In this document: positions 5,352-7,759 of the stretch, piece after piece
How positions within the stretch are numbered: the stretch's first letter is position 1
Layout: every line of letters begins with the position of its first letter
Origin: Nitrospirota bacterium
Lineage (GTDB): Bacteria; Nitrospirota; RBG-16-64-22; JACRHK01
Direction of reading: 5' to 3'
Assembly: GCA_016217625.1 (NCBI GenBank)
Contig: JACRHK010000077.1
Location: 1 to 7,759 of the forward strand
DNA: 7,759 bases
Made by a program: the position numbers and the translations under genes
The notes under the pieces: model-generated
What the model saw: only the letters and a program-made list of their open reading frames with translations
Database searches by the model: none
What the model was told of the DNA's origin: nothing

Positions 5352-5480
5352 CGTTTTCAGCAAGAGTTGTCAGTCAGCCGTTTCACGACTGGCCGTCATC
5401 GGCTAGCAACAAGAACAGGGCACACGGAGCCATGGACCCATAGTACCGCAGAGGCTGCGACAAGCCGTTGCGGTTTTTTT
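5352..5480 (+). ncRNA. Possible short RNA or csp leader RNA between promoter and terminator
   Basis: The interval from the predicted start near 5352 to the terminator at 5480 holds no convincing gene. It contains a compact hairpin, TGGCCG (5390-5395) with CGGCTA (5400-5405) around TCAT (one G-U pair), and a second possible stem, CAGTC (5371-5375) with GACTG (5387-5391), which overlaps it. Either the interval is a leader RNA of csp ending at an attenuator, or it yields a free transcript of about 130 bases. I do not recognise it as a known RNA family. Confidence 0.25.
5445..5480 (+). terminator. Intrinsic terminator between yggU and csp
   Basis: An 11-bp stem pairs 5445-5455 with 5464-5474, with one mismatch and one G-U pair, around the 8-base loop TGCGACAA. 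Seven T residues (5474-5480) follow. The hairpin plus T-run is the classic intrinsic terminator form on the plus strand. It can end transcripts of the ftsZ-yggU block, but it also lies downstream of the promoter-like sequence at 5317 and upstream of csp, so it may serve as an attenuator. Confidence 0.8.
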
Positions 5481-5487
5481 GTGTTAG

Positions 5488-5506
5488 GGGGAGGGACTCC
5501 CTCCCC
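5488..5506. promoter_or_regulatory. Perfect GC-rich hairpin in the csp leader
   Basis: GGGGAGGG (5488-5495) pairs perfectly with CCCTCCCC (5499-5506) around the three-base loop ACT; a G-T pair extends it to nine. The adjoining CCCCTGGGG (5503-5511) offers a competing pairing. No T-run follows. Its position between the terminator and the csp ribosome binding site (5536-5541) suits a leader RNA structure affecting mRNA stability or translation, but that is inference. Confidence 0.6.
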
Positions 5507-5549
5507 TGGGGTCAAGGCAGGCACCAGAAAGTGAAAGGAGGTTGGAAGG

Positions 5550-5750
5550 TTGGCTAAAGGTCACGTTAAATGGTTCAACGAAAAAAAGGGTTACGGGTTC
5601 ATCGAGCAGGAGGGCGGCGGAGACATCTTCGTCCACTTCTCCGCCATTCAGGGTGATGGGTTCAAGACCCTGAGCGAAGGACAGGAAGTCACCTTTGACG
5701 TCTCCAGCGGCCCCAAGGGACCACAGGCCGTGAATGTGATGAAGCTGTAG
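5550..5750 (+). CDS. Cold-shock domain protein (CspA family)
   Basis: The 66-residue product is a single cold-shock domain, a five-stranded beta barrel that binds single-stranded RNA and DNA and acts as an RNA chaperone or antiterminator. RNP1 is KGYGFI (13-18) and RNP2 is IFVHF (26-30). [12 protein letters not shown] at the front and [17 protein letters not shown] near the end are family hallmarks. The start is TTG at 5550, supported by AAAGGAGG at 5534-5541 with an eight-base gap and by the expected N-terminus (M-A-K-G). There is no ATG that fits. It stands alone, between an upstream terminator and its own strong terminator, and has a long structured leader as do several cold-inducible csp genes. 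Which csp paralogue it is, and whether it responds to cold, cannot be told from sequence. Confidence 0.96.
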   Translation: MAKGHVKWFNEKKGYGFIEQEGGGDIFVHFSAIQGDGFKTLSEGQEVTFDVSSGPKGPQAVNVMKL

Positions 5751-5771
5751 CACTCGATTCAGCTTCCCATC

Positions 5772-5812
5772 GAAAACCCCAGTCCGCTGCCGGCGGGTTG
5801 GGGTTTTCTTTT
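5772..5812 (+). terminator. Strong intrinsic terminator after csp
   Basis: Bases 5772-5787 pair with 5793-5808 over 16 continuous positions (two G-U pairs) around the loop TGCCG. The 3' side ends in TTTTCTTTT (5804-5812). The stem begins GAAAACCCC, so an A-run stands on the 5' side and the structure could also terminate minus-strand transcription. It starts 22 bases after the csp stop and separates csp from the next unit. Confidence 0.9.
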
Positions 5813-5826
5813 GCCCGCCACAGGGC

Positions 5827-5832
5827 TATAAT
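5827..5832 (+). promoter_or_regulatory. -10 box TATAAT directly before the CDF transporter gene
   Basis: A perfect TATAAT ends six bases before the ATG at 5839, so transcription would begin at or next to the start codon. No clear -35 box is present at 16-18 bases upstream, where the csp terminator's T-rich arm lies. There is no Shine-Dalgarno sequence. The arrangement fits a leaderless transcript. Confidence 0.45.
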
Positions 5833-5838
5833 GCCTCC

Positions 5839-6732
5839 ATGTCCTCCACGGCTCGCGCAGTGAGACAGGTCCTCTGGATCACGCTGGCCCTGAACCTCCT
5901 GGTCGCCCTGGTCAAAGTGGCTTACGGCTGGTGGACGGACTCGATGAGCATGCTGGCCGACGGGTTCCACTCCCTCACGGATGGGGCCTCGAACGTGGTC
6001 GGCCTGGTGGGGCTCTGGATCGCGCACCAACCCCCCGATGCCGAGCATCCCTACGGCCACAAAAAGTTTGAAACGCTGGCCGCCGTGGGGATCTCCGCGT
6101 TTCTGCTCTTCACCTGTTTTGCGATCCTCTCGCGCACCGTCGACCGCCTCTGGGAGCCGTCAGGCCCGATCGTCACCCCCCTGAGCTACACCATCATGGG
6201 GATCACCTTCCTGGTGAACTTGCTCGTCACCCGCTACGAGAGCCGCAAGGGGCGGGAGCTTAAAAGCGATTTCCTCCTGGCCGACTCCCTTCACACCAAG
6301 AGCGATCTCTTCAACTCCCTCCTCGTCGTCCTCAGCCTGTACGCCGCCCAGCGGGGATACGCCTACCTGGACTTGGGGGCCGCCGTGGTGATCGCCGGGA
6401 TGATCGCCTGGATGGGATGGCATATCCTGCGGCATGCCTCTGACGTCCTCTGCGACGCCTCCCGCCTGGACGTGGAGGCCGTGGCCCGGATTGTCCTGAG
6501 CGTCGAGGGGGTGCGGGAGTGCCATGAAGTCCGCACCCGGGGGCGTGAGGACGCCATCTATCTCGATCTGCACGTCCTGGCCGACCCCTGGATCACCCTC
6601 GAGGAAGCCCATCACCTCGCCCACCTGGTCGAAGAACGGATCCGGAAGGAGATCCCCGACGTGGTCGACGTCATCGTCCACGTCGAGCCGAAGTACGGTG
6701 AAGCGATCCCCGTCCTCCTTCGGAAAAAGTAA
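5839..6732 (+). CDS. Cation diffusion facilitator family transporter (probable Zn2+/divalent metal efflux)
   Basis: CDF proteins are proton-coupled exporters of Zn2+, Fe2+, Mn2+, Co2+ or Cd2+ in the cytoplasmic membrane. The 297-residue product has the usual six membrane segments (about 10-195) and a cytoplasmic ferredoxin-like C-terminal domain (about 205-290). The transport site is visible as H44xxxD48 in TM2 (LADGFHSLTDGASN) and H152xxxD156 in TM5 (SLHTKSDLFNS). This two-HxxxD form is common in Zn2+ transporters. HPYGHKKFETLAA (70-82) is the conserved TM2-TM3 loop. The tail carries histidines in CHEV, DLHVLADPW and EEAHHLAHL, where family members bind regulatory metal. The ATG at 5839 is favoured by the N-terminus, though it has no ribosome binding site. 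A radical SAM gene follows after two bases. Metal specificity is not certain. Confidence 0.95.
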   Translation: MSSTARAVRQVLWITLALNLLVALVKVAYGWWTDSMSMLADGFHSLTDGASNVVGLVGLWIAHQPPDAEHPYGHKKFETLAAVGISAFLLFTCFAILSRTVDRLWEPSGPIVTPLSYTIMGITFLVNLLVTRYESRKGRELKSDFLLADSLHTKSDLFNSLLVVLSLYAAQRGYAYLDLGAAVVIAGMIAWMGWHILRHASDVLCDASRLDVEAVARIVLSVEGVRECHEVRTRGREDAIYLDLHVLADPWITLEEAHHLAHLVEERIRKEIPDVVDVIVHVEPKYGEAIPVLLRKK

Positions 6733-6734
6733 CC

Positions 6735-7759
6735 ATGCGGGCCCTGGTGGCAGACAAGGAGGGGCGGATCTTCGATCACCCGTTGGAGGCGGCGGTCCGA
6801 GCGGGACAGGAGGATCTCCGCCTTCCCGATGAGGACTGGATCCCGCTCCCCGAAGGGAGCACGCTCTTTGCGCTCCCTGGCCGGCGTCCCGTGGTGTGGG
6901 AAACGGGAAAAGGGTTCCGAACGGCTAACGCCTTCATGGTAAACAGACAGCGGAGGCGGCTCCGGGCCGTGGCCGTTTTCCTCCCCGCCGGCTACACCCG
7001 CACACATTTGCCCGCGGCCCGGCCATCCCACAGAAGCCGTCCCCTTCCCCTCTGGGCCTACACCGCCATCGGCTGGCGTGAGGGCACGGGGAACGGTCAC
7101 GGTCACGGTTTATATGCTGCCGCCGTCCGGACGGATGTCCGTGACATCCACAACCCCCTCTTATACAACGACGCGGATCTGCTACCCCGCGTCCGGGAGC
7201 GTGTCGCGGGACATCCCGACAACCGACTCATCCGGCAGCTCGTCCGCTGCGCCACGGTGTATCATTGCTTCGCCGCCAAGAACTTCTTCCTGCGGCGCTG
7301 GGAATGCCCGCTGCCCACCGCCCCCTCCTGCAACGCCCAGTGTGCCGGGTGCCTCTCGGCCCAGCCGGCCTGCCTCACCCTCCCCTCCCACGGCAGACTG
7401 GCCTTCTCCCCCACTGTGGAAGAGGTTGTGCAGGTCGCGCTGCCTCATCTTGAACAGGTGGAAGAAGGGATCGTGAGCTTCGGCCAGGGGTGCGAAGGGG
7501 AGCCGCTGCTACAGGCTGATCTCCTGGAAGCCGTCATCCGCCGACTGAGAAGCCGCACGGATCGGGGGACGATCAACCTGAACACGAATGGGAGCCTTCC
7601 CCGGGCTGTCGTGCGCCTGGCCCGCGCCGGGCTGGACGCCGTCCGCGTGAGCCTCAACGCCACTGACCCCGCGCGGTACGCCGCCTACTACGAACCCCGG
7701 CACTATACTTTTCGGGCTGTCCTTGAGACGATCCGTGTCGCCCAAGCGGAGGGGCTTTC
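6735..7759 (+). CDS. Radical SAM protein with long N-terminal domain (3' end outside window)
   Basis: The frame is open from ATG 6735 to the window end, 341 residues without a stop, in frame 3. The [4Fe-4S] motif is C199-N-A-Q-C203-A-G-C206, the CX3CX2C of radical SAM enzymes, which cleave S-adenosylmethionine to start radical chemistry. After it come VSFGQGCEGEPLLQ (247-260), filling the glycine-rich SAM-binding position, then INLNTNGSLP (280-289) and VRVSLNA (303-309), strands of the partial TIM barrel. About 190 residues precede the cluster, including RTHLPAARP (89-97), PLPLWAYTAIGW (103-114) and YHCFAAKNFFLRRWE (176-190). I recognise the pattern as a conserved but functionally uncharacterised family and cannot name a substrate. 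Extra cysteines C191 and C213 flank the motif. The gene is two bases after the CDF stop, so co-expression is likely; no strong ribosome binding site is seen. A GHGHG run (121-125) comes from a short GGTCAC repeat. Confidence 0.9.
   Translation, partial: MRALVADKEGRIFDHPLEAAVRAGQEDLRLPDEDWIPLPEGSTLFALPGRRPVVWETGKGFRTANAFMVNRQRRRLRAVAVFLPAGYTRTHLPAARPSHRSRPLPLWAYTAIGWREGTGNGHGHGLYAAAVRTDVRDIHNPLLYNDADLLPRVRERVAGHPDNRLIRQLVRCATVYHCFAAKNFFLRRWECPLPTAPSCNAQCAGCLSAQPACLTLPSHGRLAFSPTVEEVVQVALPHLEQVEEGIVSFGQGCEGEPLLQADLLEAVIRRLRSRTDRGTINLNTNGSLPRAVVRLARAGLDAVRVSLNATDPARYAAYYEPRHYTFRAVLETIRVAQAEGL

Noticed and set aside
5336..5443. 35-codon open frame (ATG 5336 or 5348) ending just before the terminator, a possible leader peptide
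   Set aside because: No ribosome binding site, the ATGs lie at or before the predicted transcription start, there is no codon run typical of attenuator peptides, and this length is expected by chance.

Overview
This is a GC-rich window with dense, almost entirely plus-strand coding. It reads as a piece of chromosome from an environmental Gram-negative-type bacterium. The mix of FtsA, FtsZ and DivIVA, the gene order, and the radical SAM family at the right end suggest a lineage such as Methylomirabilota (NC10), Nitrospirota or a deltaproteobacterial relative. That placement is inferred from general resemblance and is low confidence. No mobile element, CRISPR array, tRNA or rRNA was seen.

Layout. 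Positions 1-1552 hold the end of the division cluster: the 3' end of ftsA and a complete ftsZ. Next comes the conserved downstream block: pgeF (1689-2492), yggS (2496-3176), proC (3269-4090), yggT (4144-4443), divIVA (4468-4980) and yggU (4982-5320). It resembles the ftsZ-ylmD-ylmE-sepF-ylmG-ylmH-divIVA block of Gram-positive bacteria, but sepF and ylmH are absent and proC lies between yggS and yggT. A 229-base non-coding stretch (5321-5549) carries a promoter-like sequence, an intrinsic terminator and a GC hairpin ahead of a cold-shock protein gene (5550-5750). A strong terminator closes that gene. A second unit follows: a cation diffusion facilitator (5839-6732) coupled to a radical SAM protein (6735 to the window end).

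How the genes work together. FtsA anchors FtsZ filaments to the membrane, YggT-family proteins affect division and envelope organisation, and DivIVA is a membrane-curvature scaffold. PgeF (peptidoglycan editing), YggS (PLP homeostasis) and ProC (proline synthesis) are housekeeping genes commonly found beside them.

The most unusual material lies between the genes. Five successive junctions from ftsA to yggT each carry a short repeat or inverted repeat: a heptamer array, a long AT-rich hairpin, a GC-rich palindrome read through as the PgeF tail, an octamer array, and a relative of the AT-rich element. Other points of note are a terminator inside the apparent csp leader and two TATAAT boxes so close to start codons that the mRNAs would be leaderless or nearly so. 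No wholly new multi-gene system was found. The radical SAM protein is the best candidate for undescribed biochemistry.
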